The translations under genes were made by a program, and so were the position numbers. A model generated the notes under the pieces. That model saw only the letters and a program-made list of their open reading frames with translations. It searched no databases and had not been told where the DNA came from. A stretch of DNA of 64,000 nt, taken from assembly GCF_014199955.1 (NCBI RefSeq), contig NZ_JACHOQ010000002.1, positions 434,001 to 498,000 on the forward strand, in the 5' to 3' direction. Of the stretch, positions 23,181 through 30,379 are shown piece after piece (position 1 is the stretch's first letter; each line of letters begins with the position of its first letter). Source of the DNA: Brevundimonas aurantiaca. Lineage in GTDB: Bacteria > Pseudomonadota > Alphaproteobacteria > Caulobacterales > Caulobacteraceae.

Positions 23181-23205
23181 GGAACACTGGGCCCAGGCGT
23201 GAGTT
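23181..23205 (+). promoter_or_regulatory. EcfG-type stress promoter for the SDR gene
   Basis: GGAAC (23181-23185), 17 bases, GTT (23203-23205); 28 bases before the ATG at 23234. Back to back with the promoter at 23142-23166. Confidence 0.78.
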
Positions 23206-23233
23206 GGTCAGGCTGAAAAGCCGGAGTTCATCA

Positions 23234-24040
23234 ATGACCGACGCCCTGGATCAAACCGCTGCAGAAACCGTTCGGCCGCTGGCCGTGGTCACCGGGGCCT
23301 CTTCGGGGATCGGCTACGCCTTGGCCAAGCTGTTCGCCCAGGACGGCTACGACCTCGTCATCGCCGCCGACACCCCATTGGCTGAGGCGATGCAGGCGCT
23401 TGAGGGATTGGGCGCCCATGTCGAGGCCCTTCAGGTCGATCTGGCCTCTGAAGAGGGGGTGCAGTCCTTGAGAGCGCTGATCGGCGAGCGTCCGATCGAC
23501 GCCCTGGCCGCCAACGCCGGTCACGGGCTGGGCCGAGCCTTTCTGGACCAGCCGTTCGATGAGATCCTTCATGTAATCAACACCAACATCACCGGGACGG
23601 TGCGTCTGGTCCATCTGATCGGCAGAACCATGCGGGCGCGCGGCCAAGGCCGCATCCTGTTCACCGGCTCGATCGCCGGCCTGATGCCGGGCAGTTTCCA
23701 GGCCGTTTACAATGGTTCGAAGGCCTTCGTGGACAGCTTCTCCCTGGCCCTTCGCAATGAGCTGAAGGACTCAGGGGTGTCGGTCACCGTCCTGATGCCC
23801 GGCCCGACCGACACCCGATTCTTCGAGCGCGCCGACATGATGGACACCAAGGTCGCCCAGGGCGACAAGGCCAACCCGGAGGATGTCGCAAAGGCGGGCT
23901 ATGCGGCGATGAAGCGAGGCGACGGCGACGTGGTGGCGGGTCTCGGCAACAAGGTCCAGGCGGCGATGGCGGCGATCACCCCCCAGACCGTCCTGGCCGA
24001 AAGGCACCGCAAGATGGCGGAGCCGGGCTCGGGCGCCTGA
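23234..24040 (+). CDS. short-chain dehydrogenase/reductase (SDR)
   Basis: NAD(P)-dependent oxidoreductase, 268 residues. Cofactor motif TGASSGIG at 20-27, NAGHG for the NNAG element, catalytic Ser in FTGSIAGL and the YNGSK catalytic Tyr/Lys pair. The ATG at 23234 is preceded by GGAG. The substrate is unknown; the sequence looks like general stress-linked classical SDRs. It is expressed divergently from the SRPBCC operon and ends three bases from the converging Crp-type gene. Confidence 0.93.
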   Translation: MTDALDQTAAETVRPLAVVTGASSGIGYALAKLFAQDGYDLVIAADTPLAEAMQALEGLGAHVEALQVDLASEEGVQSLRALIGERPIDALAANAGHGLGRAFLDQPFDEILHVINTNITGTVRLVHLIGRTMRARGQGRILFTGSIAGLMPGSFQAVYNGSKAFVDSFSLALRNELKDSGVSVTVLMPGPTDTRFFERADMMDTKVAQGDKANPEDVAKAGYAAMKRGDGDVVAGLGNKVQAAMAAITPQTVLAERHRKMAEPGSGA

Positions 24041-24043
24041 GGC

Positions 24044-24787
24044 TCAAACCGCCTCCTTCCAGAGACGCAGATATTGGGGGTCGAACTCTGCGACGCGGCT
24101 CAGCCCGTCCCAATCCTTGATGACGGCGCGGCCGTCGCGCACGTCGAGGAGATCGGCCGCCCTTAGCGCCATCAGAGTTCGGTTCACATGAACGGACGAC
24201 AGGCCCAGAACATCGGCCAGATCATTCTGGTTAAGGGGAAAGTCAAAGCTCCCTTCGGCCGTTCGCCCCACCGGCTCCAGCCGGGTGAATATCTCGCAGA
24301 ACAAGTGGGCCATACGCGCCTGGGCGTCCTGGCGTCCCATGCCGACCAGCCAGACCCTGTGGATGGCCGCATCCACCACCGTTTCCAGCCAGAACATTCG
24401 CGCCAGATGGGGATCGCGCGCGGTCAGTCGGCGAAGAGCGGAATGGGGGATGGCCGCTAATTCGCAGTCGGAAATGGCCATGACGCCGTTTTCCATCCGC
24501 TTCATGACCAGGCTGTGCAGGTCCAGAAAGTCGCCGGGCAGCCCGATCTGGGTGAACTGCCGCCCGCCATCCCCAACAAAGGCGACCCGTCCGGCGTAAC
24601 CGGACAGCAGCAGCAGGCTCGAGGTTTGACGCCGCTCCTCGCGCACGATCGTTTCCCCGGCGCTCGCCTGGAGACGCTCGACGGGCAGTCGAAGAATGGC
24701 CCGCCTCTGAGCCGGCGACAGATCGTCACGACGTTCGAACTTCTGGACGAGAACGTCCAGCATTGAACAAATGGAGCTAAACGACAT
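24044..24787 (-). CDS. Crp/Fnr-family transcriptional regulator
   Basis: A 247-residue regulator with an N-terminal cyclic-nucleotide-like sensor (RLQASAGETIVREERRQTSSLLLLSGYAGRVAFVGDGGRQFTQIGLPGDFLDLHSLV) and a C-terminal winged helix (NQNDLADVLGLSSVHVNRTLMALRAADLLDVRDGRAVI). No cysteine cluster. This SVHVNRT recognition-helix type is common in alphaproteobacterial Crp-like regulators of unknown signal. It is divergent from the 82-residue gene at 24817. Confidence 0.92.
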   Translation of the reverse strand: MSFSSICSMLDVLVQKFERRDDLSPAQRRAILRLPVERLQASAGETIVREERRQTSSLLLLSGYAGRVAFVGDGGRQFTQIGLPGDFLDLHSLVMKRMENGVMAISDCELAAIPHSALRRLTARDPHLARMFWLETVVDAAIHRVWLVGMGRQDAQARMAHLFCEIFTRLEPVGRTAEGSFDFPLNQNDLADVLGLSSVHVNRTLMALRAADLLDVRDGRAVIKDWDGLSRVAEFDPQYLRLWKEAV

Positions 24788-24816
24788 CCAAGCCCCGCCT
24801 CTCGCGTATAGGCTCC

Positions 24817-25065
24817 ATGACGAATTACCGCCTGGAAATCGGCGTCGCCGGCATGGAGGAGCGTCTTCAGCTTATGGCTGGGGATGACAACGCGGCCCGA
24901 TGCGAAGCGTTGCTGGCTGTGGGCGATCTGATCCGCGACCATGCGCTGAAAGGCGTGCACCAGACGGTGTTCACGCTCGTCCTGTTCCAAGACACGGGAC
25001 CGCCGATCTATGAAGTCCGGGTGGCGGCCGGCCCGCCGGACGATCCTCTGCCGCCGCTCGATTAG
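24817..25065 (+). CDS. small protein resembling DUF6894
   Basis: An 82-residue soluble protein. The central pattern AARCEALLAVGDLIRDHALKGVHQTVFTLVLFQDTGPPIYEVRVA resembles the DUF6894 fold (helix carrying A-R-x-E-A-L, then two beta strands), but the usual N-terminal tyrosine/phenylalanine-rich strand is weak. Function unknown in that family. The ATG is 29 bases from the divergent Crp-type gene, so one regulatory site probably serves both. Confidence 0.7.
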   Translation: MTNYRLEIGVAGMEERLQLMAGDDNAARCEALLAVGDLIRDHALKGVHQTVFTLVLFQDTGPPIYEVRVAAGPPDDPLPPLD

Positions 25066-25190
25066 CGCAGGATCGCCAGGGCGGACAGGGTCGCCAGAAC
25101 GGCCGCTCCGCCGAGAACGCCCACGAGGCGGAGCCGGCGAAACAGGCTCTCTATGTTCTGAACGAGGGGTGTGGGGTCGAAGGGCGGCAA
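25062..25190 (-). CDS. possible 42-residue membrane protein (TTG start)
   Basis: A short leftward frame: LPPFDPTPLVQNIESLFRRL, then RLVGVLGGAAVLATLSALAILR. A charged amphipathic helix is followed by one hydrophobic span at the very end. No ATG or GTG is available upstream in frame; TTG at 25190 is the best start, with GGGA about nine bases before. Its TAA overlaps the TAG of the converging DUF6894-like gene. It could also be a decayed gene. Confidence 0.35.
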   Translation of the reverse strand: MPPFDPTPLVQNIESLFRRLRLVGVLGGAAVLATLSALAILR

Positions 25191-25393
25191 GCGCGAGAAT
25201 CCCGGACTGCCAATGTCGGCGTCCCCGCCTCAATGGGCGCCGCGCGGCCGCGTTGCTCCGTGTCGGCAAATGGACAATGACGACCGCAAGGGTTGCGGTC
25301 TGTCCGGTTTCCGCCAGAGGCGACGCGGACAAGGCGAGGATGGAACGGCCTGACCGGTCGAAGCTTCTTTCCTTACAATCACGGAGAAAGCTC

Positions 25394-25636
25394 ATGAAAA
25401 TCCTGAACCTCGTCACCCTCCTCCTCGTCATCGTCGGCGGCCTCAACTGGGGTCTGGTCGGCGCCTTCGACTTCGATCTGGTCGCCGCCCTCTTCGGCGA
25501 CGGCTCGGCCCTGTCCCGCATCGTCTATGTGCTGGTCGGCCTGTCCGCCCTTTGGCAGATCATGCCCTTCCTCGCCGCCTTGAAGACCGATGAGGCCCGA
25601 GCGGAAGCCGGCGTGCGCGCGCCCGTCCGCAGCTGA
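25394..25636 (+). CDS. DUF378 family membrane protein
   Basis: An 80-residue inner-membrane protein with two hydrophobic spans and the DUF378 signature (LNLVTLLLVIVGGLNWGLVGAFDFDLVAALF, then LSRIVYVLVGLSALWQI). Function unknown in the family (YuzA type). GGAGAAAG precedes the ATG. Upstream lies GGAAC-N17-CTT (25342-25366), an imperfect EcfG-like promoter at the right distance, and an intrinsic terminator follows. Confidence 0.92.
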   Translation: MKILNLVTLLLVIVGGLNWGLVGAFDFDLVAALFGDGSALSRIVYVLVGLSALWQIMPFLAALKTDEARAEAGVRAPVRS

Positions 25637-25672
25637 TCTACGCTTCAAGGATCTCTGTCCGGGATCATCGAA

Positions 25673-25700
25673 GGGCCGTCCGTCGGACGGCCCTTCTTCC
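25673..25700 (+). terminator. intrinsic terminator after the DUF378 gene
   Basis: A perfect 9-bp stem (GGGCCGTCC at 25673-25681, GGACGGCCC at 25685-25693) with a three-base loop, then TTCTTCC. Confidence 0.8.
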
Positions 25701-25777
25701 GTATCGAACCAACCCATGTTGTTTACGACGCATCAGGGTTGTGCGAAGGCATCCTGGATAGGGGAGCCACGCGTCCG

Positions 25778-25996
25778 ATGGGTTTGTCGCTGACAGAGTT
25801 GAAGCAGGGCGCGGGGTACCGGGTCGAACCGACTGAAGAGGGCTTCGCCATCTTGAAGTCTGAACGGGATGACGCCGCCGCCTTCGATCAACTGGTGCGG
25901 GAGGTGCTGTCCAGCGCCGGGCGGGAATTCGTGGCCCTGCCCCGCCAGGACGCCGGCGCCGGATACGACGGCGTCTTCATCCTGCCGTTCGACTGA
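25778..25996 (+). CDS. hypothetical protein, 72 aa
   Basis: Not recognised. Begins MGLSLTELKQGAGYRVEPTE and continues with a helix (AAFDQLVREVLSSAGREFVAL), ending in YDGVFILPFD. Soluble and acidic. The start at 25778 follows GGGGAG at a rather long distance; the frame is open 13 codons further. No obvious partner. Confidence 0.65.
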   Translation: MGLSLTELKQGAGYRVEPTEEGFAILKSERDDAAAFDQLVREVLSSAGREFVALPRQDAGAGYDGVFILPFD

Positions 25997-26136
25997 GGTC
26001 GAAACCTTCCCGGCATTGGCCTTTTGCGAGTCGGTCGGCTAGGCTGCGCCGTATCGATTATGCGGGCCGTGTCGTCACGGTCGGCGCCGCCCTTCGGGCC
26101 GCCGCCGCATAGCACCTCTTTTCGACCATTGGGGAT

Positions 26137-26763
26137 ATGGGCGACACGACCAACAAGCTGGGGCACAAGATCGGCGCGCGGGGCGGCCGGACCCGCCAGG
26201 CCCTGTTGGACGCCACGCGGACGCTGCTCAACGCGCGTCACTACGGCGAGATTCGCGTGGCGGACGTGGCTTCGGCCGCCGGCGTCTCGCCTTCGAATTT
26301 CTACACCTATTTCAAGTCGGTCGAGGAACCGGTTCTGGCGCTGTGTGAAGCGGCGGCGGCCGATTTCCAGGGTTTGGCCGCGCATTTCCAGACGGACTGG
26401 CCCGGCGACAGGGCCTTCGCCATCGGCCGCGCCTTCATTCTGGACGTTATGGCGGTCTGGCGCGATCACGGGCAGGTTCTGAGGGTCGAGCATATGTTGG
26501 CCGACAACGGCGAGGCCGCCTTTGTCGAAAGCCGCGTGCGCCGCCTGCGCCGCCTGCATCTGGCGATCGAACGGCGGGTGGCCCAGGCCCATGCGGCGGG
26601 CCTCCATCCCAAGGATTACAATCCCCGACTGGCCTCCTACCAGATCGCCTCCATCGCCGAATCCACCGCCGCCAGCTTCGACCTGCTGCGCCGCGCCGAC
26701 ACGCCCGAGGCCATTCTGGACACGGCGGCCATCATCATCGTCAAACTGACCACCGGCCGCTAA
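26137..26763 (+). CDS. TetR-family transcriptional regulator
   Basis: A 208-residue repressor-type protein. N-terminal HTH at about residues 15-65 (RQALLDATRTLLNARHYGEIRVADVASAAGVSPSNFYTYFKSVEEPVLALCEAA), then an all-helical ligand domain with no recognisable specificity. Its stop overlaps that of the converging prepilin peptidase gene. Its target is not evident; a gene adjacent on the upstream side is not divergent. Confidence 0.92.
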   Translation: MGDTTNKLGHKIGARGGRTRQALLDATRTLLNARHYGEIRVADVASAAGVSPSNFYTYFKSVEEPVLALCEAAAADFQGLAAHFQTDWPGDRAFAIGRAFILDVMAVWRDHGQVLRVEHMLADNGEAAFVESRVRRLRRLHLAIERRVAQAHAAGLHPKDYNPRLASYQIASIAESTAASFDLLRRADTPEAILDTAAIIIVKLTTGR

Positions 26764-27524
26764 AGCCCCAGCGGCCCGTAAAGCCAGGTCAGCCAGATTC
26801 CGACGGCCAGGAAGACGCCGAACGGCAGCTTGTCCATCGCGCTGACCGAGCGGCGCACCACCAGCAGGCCGAACACCAGGCTGAGGCCCGCCGCCGAGGC
26901 CCAGAGAAGAACGCTGGGCAGGCCGAACCATCCGACCCAGGCCCCGGCGCCCGCAAAGAGGAAGGGATCGCCGCCCCCCAGCCCGTCTCGGCCCCGGACC
27001 CGCTTGTACAGCCAGGCGACCAGCCACAGCCCGCCGAACCCGACGATCGCGCCGATCAGATGGGCGACCGCCTGGTCCCATCCCGACAGCGCCGCCGCGA
27101 TCAGTCCCGTCGCCGCCAGCGGCCCGGTCAGGACGTCGGGAAGCCAGAAATTCTCGCCGTCGACGATCGCGATCAGCAGCAGCTGCCATCCCAGGATCGC
27201 GGTCGCCGCCGTCATCAGGATCGATCCGCCGTTGAGGCCGGCCCAGAGACCCGTCCAGACGCCGATTGCGGCCGCCGCCAGCTCGATCAAAGGATACCGT
27301 GGAGAAATGGGCGCGGCGCACCGGGCGCAGCGGGCGCGCAACACGACCCAACTGAACAGGGGGACGAGTTCCCACGGCCTCAGAATCTGGTCGCACCCCA
27401 TGCACCGCGACCGGGCGAGTACGATGTCCTCGTCACGCGGCAGGCGGACACTCACGGCCGCCAGGAAACTGCCGATGATCAGACCTAGAAGGCCCAGGAC
27501 GACGGCGGCGAGGACAGGGCTCAT
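26760..27524 (-). CDS. type IV prepilin peptidase (A24 family)
   Basis: Inner-membrane aspartyl peptidase and N-methyltransferase that processes type IV pilin or type II secretion pseudopilins, about 254 residues. Four-cysteine motif Cys41/44/66/69 (CMGC, CARC) in the N-terminal cytoplasmic domain, catalytic Asp in IVDGENFWLPD and in GLGGGDPFL. About seven hydrophobic spans. The start at 27524 (MSPVLAAVVLGL) is favoured; a GTG at 27551, seven bases from the feoB stop, would extend it. No pilin or secretion genes are in the window, so it is an orphan here. Confidence 0.9.
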   Translation of the reverse strand: MSPVLAAVVLGLLGLIIGSFLAAVSVRLPRDEDIVLARSRCMGCDQILRPWELVPLFSWVVLRARCARCAAPISPRYPLIELAAAAIGVWTGLWAGLNGGSILMTAATAILGWQLLLIAIVDGENFWLPDVLTGPLAATGLIAAALSGWDQAVAHLIGAIVGFGGLWLVAWLYKRVRGRDGLGGGDPFLFAGAGAWVGWFGLPSVLLWASAAGLSLVFGLLVVRRSVSAMDKLPFGVFLAVGIWLTWLYGPLGL

Positions 27525-27557
27525 CTCTGGGTCCGGACGGTGAAGAACCACCCCCGC

Positions 27558-29441
27558 TTAGCCGCCTCCGAGGGCCACCGCCACATGATAGGTCACGAAG
27601 GAGGCCAGATAGGCCAGTCCGAACATGTAGCCGATCATGATCCAGGTCCATTTGGTCGAGTTGGTTTCGCGCTTGACCACACCCAGGGTGGCGACGCACT
27701 GGGGCGCGAAGATGTACCAGGCCAGGAAGGACAGGGCCGTCGCCAGGGACCACTGGGCCGACAGGGTCGAGGCCAGAAGGCCGGTCGCATTCTCCGCATC
27801 GGCGATGGCGTAGGTGGTGCCGAGCGCCGCGACCGCCACTTCACGCGCCGCCATGCCGGGGATCAGGGCGATGACCATCTGCCAGTTGAAGCCGATGGGG
27901 GCGAAGATCGGCTCCAGCGCCCGGCCGATCATGCCGGCGAACGAATAGTCGATGGCCGGCAGGGTCGCGTTCTCGGGCGGATAGGGGAAGGTCGCCAGAA
28001 CCCACAGCAGAATGACCAGCGGCAAGATGATCCGGCCTGCGCGATTGATGAAGATCTTTGCGCGTAGCCAAAGGTTGAAGGCGACGCTCTTGGGGTCCGG
28101 CAACCGATAGGTGGGCAGCTCCATCATGAAGGGCTCGACCGCGCCGCGCCAGAACACCTTGCGGATCAGAAGCGACACGATCAGGGCGCTGACGATCCCT
28201 GCGGCGTAGAGGCCGAACATCACCAGTCCCTGCAGATTGACGACGCCCCAGACGGTCCGGCTGGGAATGAAGGCCGCGATGATCAGCGTATAGACGGGAA
28301 TCCGGGCCGAGCAGGTCATCAGGGGCGCGACCAGTATGGTGGTCAGCCGGTCGCGGCGCGAGTCGATCACCCGCGCGGCCATGATGCCGGGTATGGCGCA
28401 GGCGAAACTGCTCAAGAGGGGGATGAAGGCTCGCCCGTGCAGGCCGGCGCCGCCCATGATCTTGTCCATCAGAAAGGCGGCGCGGGCCATATAGCCGAAG
28501 TCTTCCAAGGCGATGATGAACAGGAACAGGATGAGGATCTGCGGCAGGAAGACCAGCACGCTGCCGACGCCGGATATGATCCCATCGACGATCAAGCTCT
28601 GGATCAGGCCGCCCCCGCCTTGATCAGGAATGAGGGCCGCGACCAGGCCGCCGATCCAGCCGATCGCTCCCTCGATGCCGTCCATCAGGGGAGCGGCCCA
28701 GCTGAAAACGGCCTGGAACATCACAAAGAGGAGGACAAACAGGATCGCCATACCTGCGACCGGATGCAGCAGAACCGAGTCGATCTTTCCGGTCAGGGTG
28801 TCGGGCCGCTCGGGCGGGCGCACGCAAGCCTTCATGATCCGCTCGGCCTCGCGGGCCGCATGGCGCAGGGCGGCGGAATCCGGGCTGCTCCACCGGTTTT
28901 CACCCTCGACCGCCGCCGCCTCGACCTTCGCCTCGACAGCCGCGATCAGGTCCTCGATCCCGCGCTTGCGGGTGGCCACCGTGGTGATGATCGGCACGCC
29001 CAGTTCGGCGGACAGGGTCTCCAGGTCGATGCGCAGCCCCTGGCGCTGGGCGATGTCGTACATGTTCAGCGCCAGGACCATGGGCCGGCCGACGGCCCTC
29101 AACTCCAGGATCAGGCGCAGAACCAGACGCAGATTGGTGGCGTCGGCGACGCAGACCACCACATCCGGCGGGGTCTCTCCGGCAAGACGGCCAAGGACGG
29201 CGTCGCGGGTCACTTCCTCATCGGGGCTGCGGGCCCGCAGCGAGTAGGTGCCCGGCAGGTCCAGAACCGACATCGTCCGGCCGGAGGCGGCTCGGATCAG
29301 CCCCTCCTTCCGCTCAACCGTGACGCCGGCGTAGTTGGCGACCTTCTGGTGCGCGCCGGTAAGGGCGTTGAACAAGGCGGTCTTGCCGCTGTTCGGATTG
29401 CCGACCAAGGCGACGCGGGCGGTCTTAAGGGCCATGTCCAT
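27558..29441 (-). CDS. feoB: ferrous iron transporter FeoB
   Basis: Inner-membrane Fe(II) importer with an N-terminal GTPase, 627 residues. G1 GNPNSGKTALFNALTG, G3 DLPGTYSL, G4 LNMYD; then the membrane part with Gate motifs (LPQILILFLFIIALEDFGYMAR, and FACAIPGIMAARVID). Shorter than the E. coli protein of about 770 residues, consistent with compact alphaproteobacterial versions. The ATG overlaps the feoA stop codon (TGATG); a second ATG two codons later is an alternative. Confidence 0.95.
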   Translation of the reverse strand: MDMALKTARVALVGNPNSGKTALFNALTGAHQKVANYAGVTVERKEGLIRAASGRTMSVLDLPGTYSLRARSPDEEVTRDAVLGRLAGETPPDVVVCVADATNLRLVLRLILELRAVGRPMVLALNMYDIAQRQGLRIDLETLSAELGVPIITTVATRKRGIEDLIAAVEAKVEAAAVEGENRWSSPDSAALRHAAREAERIMKACVRPPERPDTLTGKIDSVLLHPVAGMAILFVLLFVMFQAVFSWAAPLMDGIEGAIGWIGGLVAALIPDQGGGGLIQSLIVDGIISGVGSVLVFLPQILILFLFIIALEDFGYMARAAFLMDKIMGGAGLHGRAFIPLLSSFACAIPGIMAARVIDSRRDRLTTILVAPLMTCSARIPVYTLIIAAFIPSRTVWGVVNLQGLVMFGLYAAGIVSALIVSLLIRKVFWRGAVEPFMMELPTYRLPDPKSVAFNLWLRAKIFINRAGRIILPLVILLWVLATFPYPPENATLPAIDYSFAGMIGRALEPIFAPIGFNWQMVIALIPGMAAREVAVAALGTTYAIADAENATGLLASTLSAQWSLATALSFLAWYIFAPQCVATLGVVKRETNSTKWTWIMIGYMFGLAYLASFVTYHVAVALGGG

Positions 29442-29719
29442 CAGGCGGCGACCCGGCGGATGATCAGGCTGGCGGCCTCACGCCGACGTAGGGCCACGCG
29501 CATGTCGTCCACCTTCAGCGCGATCGGGTCGCGCCCGAACAGGCCTTCGTGCAGCAGCTCGACCTCGGCGCCCTCGACGAAGCCCAGTTCGAGCAGGCGG
29601 CGCTCCAACTCGACCTCATGCTCCTTATGGTGACAATGGCCGCCCACCTGGACAATGACGCCGCGGTCGCCGCGTCGGGCTTGGCTAAGCTTTATCGTAT
29701 CGGTCAAATCTAGGCTCAC
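29441..29719 (-). CDS. feoA: ferrous iron transport protein FeoA
   Basis: Small SH3-like cytoplasmic partner of FeoB. Core pattern LSQARRGDRGVIVQVGG, LERRLLELGFVEGAEVELLHEGLFGRDPIALKVDDMRVALRRREAASL. GTG at 29719 gives 92 residues, close to family length; the frame is open to an ATG at 29827 (128 residues), but that extension has codon use unlike coding DNA and includes a Fur-like half-site (TGATAATCAC). An unusual HCHHKEHE run lies at about residues 28-35. Confidence 0.88.
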   Translation of the reverse strand: MSLDLTDTIKLSQARRGDRGVIVQVGGHCHHKEHEVELERRLLELGFVEGAEVELLHEGLFGRDPIALKVDDMRVALRRREAASLIIRRVAA

Positions 29720-29872
29720 ACGGGCGGGCGACCGCACCAGGGGTCGCGCATCTTCTTTGACAGTGATTATCAGGTGCGCCCCCCGTCCGTCCAGCGGGAC
29801 ACCTTGACCAATTGCCGCGCTGGACATTTGCCCTATCGGGCGGCCTAACCTGCTGCAAAATCGGAGCCTGCG

Positions 29873-30376
29873 ATGCGTCACCTCACCCTCGCCGCCGTCC
29901 CCCTTGTTTTGACGCTCACGGCCTGCGGTCCGAACGGAGATCAGGGCGGCGCGCCTCAATCCAAGGCCCCGCCCGCCCTGACGGAGACGGAGAGGGCCGA
30001 TCTGCTCGCCGCCCTTCCCGCCCCTTACAATACGGGAGATCTGGACAATGGACGTCGCGTCTTCGCGCGTTGCCGCGCCTGCCACACCATCGGCCGGGAC
30101 GGGCCGGACATGGCGGGGCCGAATCTGTACGGCGTGTTCGGGCGCAAGGCGGGCGAGCGGCCGCGCTACAACTATTCCAACACCCTGCGGACGGCCGATT
30201 TCGTCTGGGACGCCCAGGCGCTGGACCGCTGGCTGCAGAATCCGCGCGGCTTCCTGCCCGGCAACAAGATGACCTTCGCCGGCCTGCCCGACGCCAAGGA
30301 CCGGCGCGACGTCATCGCCTTCCTGAAGGTGGAGACGGGCTACCGCCCTGCGGCCTCGACGCCGCCCGCCTCCTGA
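29873..30376 (+). CDS. cytochrome c lipoprotein
   Basis: A 167-residue class I cytochrome c exported as a lipoprotein. Lipobox LTAC with Cys18, low-complexity linker, haem-binding Cys67-x-x-Cys70-His71 (CRACHTIG), and distal methionine in GNKMTFAG. Similar to membrane-attached cytochrome c552/CycM-type electron carriers. The soluble domain would face the periplasm. It is transcribed divergently from feoAB and has no oxidase genes nearby. Confidence 0.94.
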   Translation: MRHLTLAAVPLVLTLTACGPNGDQGGAPQSKAPPALTETERADLLAALPAPYNTGDLDNGRRVFARCRACHTIGRDGPDMAGPNLYGVFGRKAGERPRYNYSNTLRTADFVWDAQALDRWLQNPRGFLPGNKMTFAGLPDAKDRRDVIAFLKVETGYRPAASTPPAS

Positions 30377-30379
30377 GCG

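Noticed and set aside
24502..25521. A long leftward frame reaching into the Crp-type gene from 25.5 kb
   Set aside because: Its first two thirds have no domain and overlap the DUF378 and DUF6894-like genes; the Crp-type protein starts at 24787 by homology.
28437..29633. Plus-strand frame opposite feoB
   Set aside because: A shadow of the FeoB GTPase coding strand; no recognised motif.
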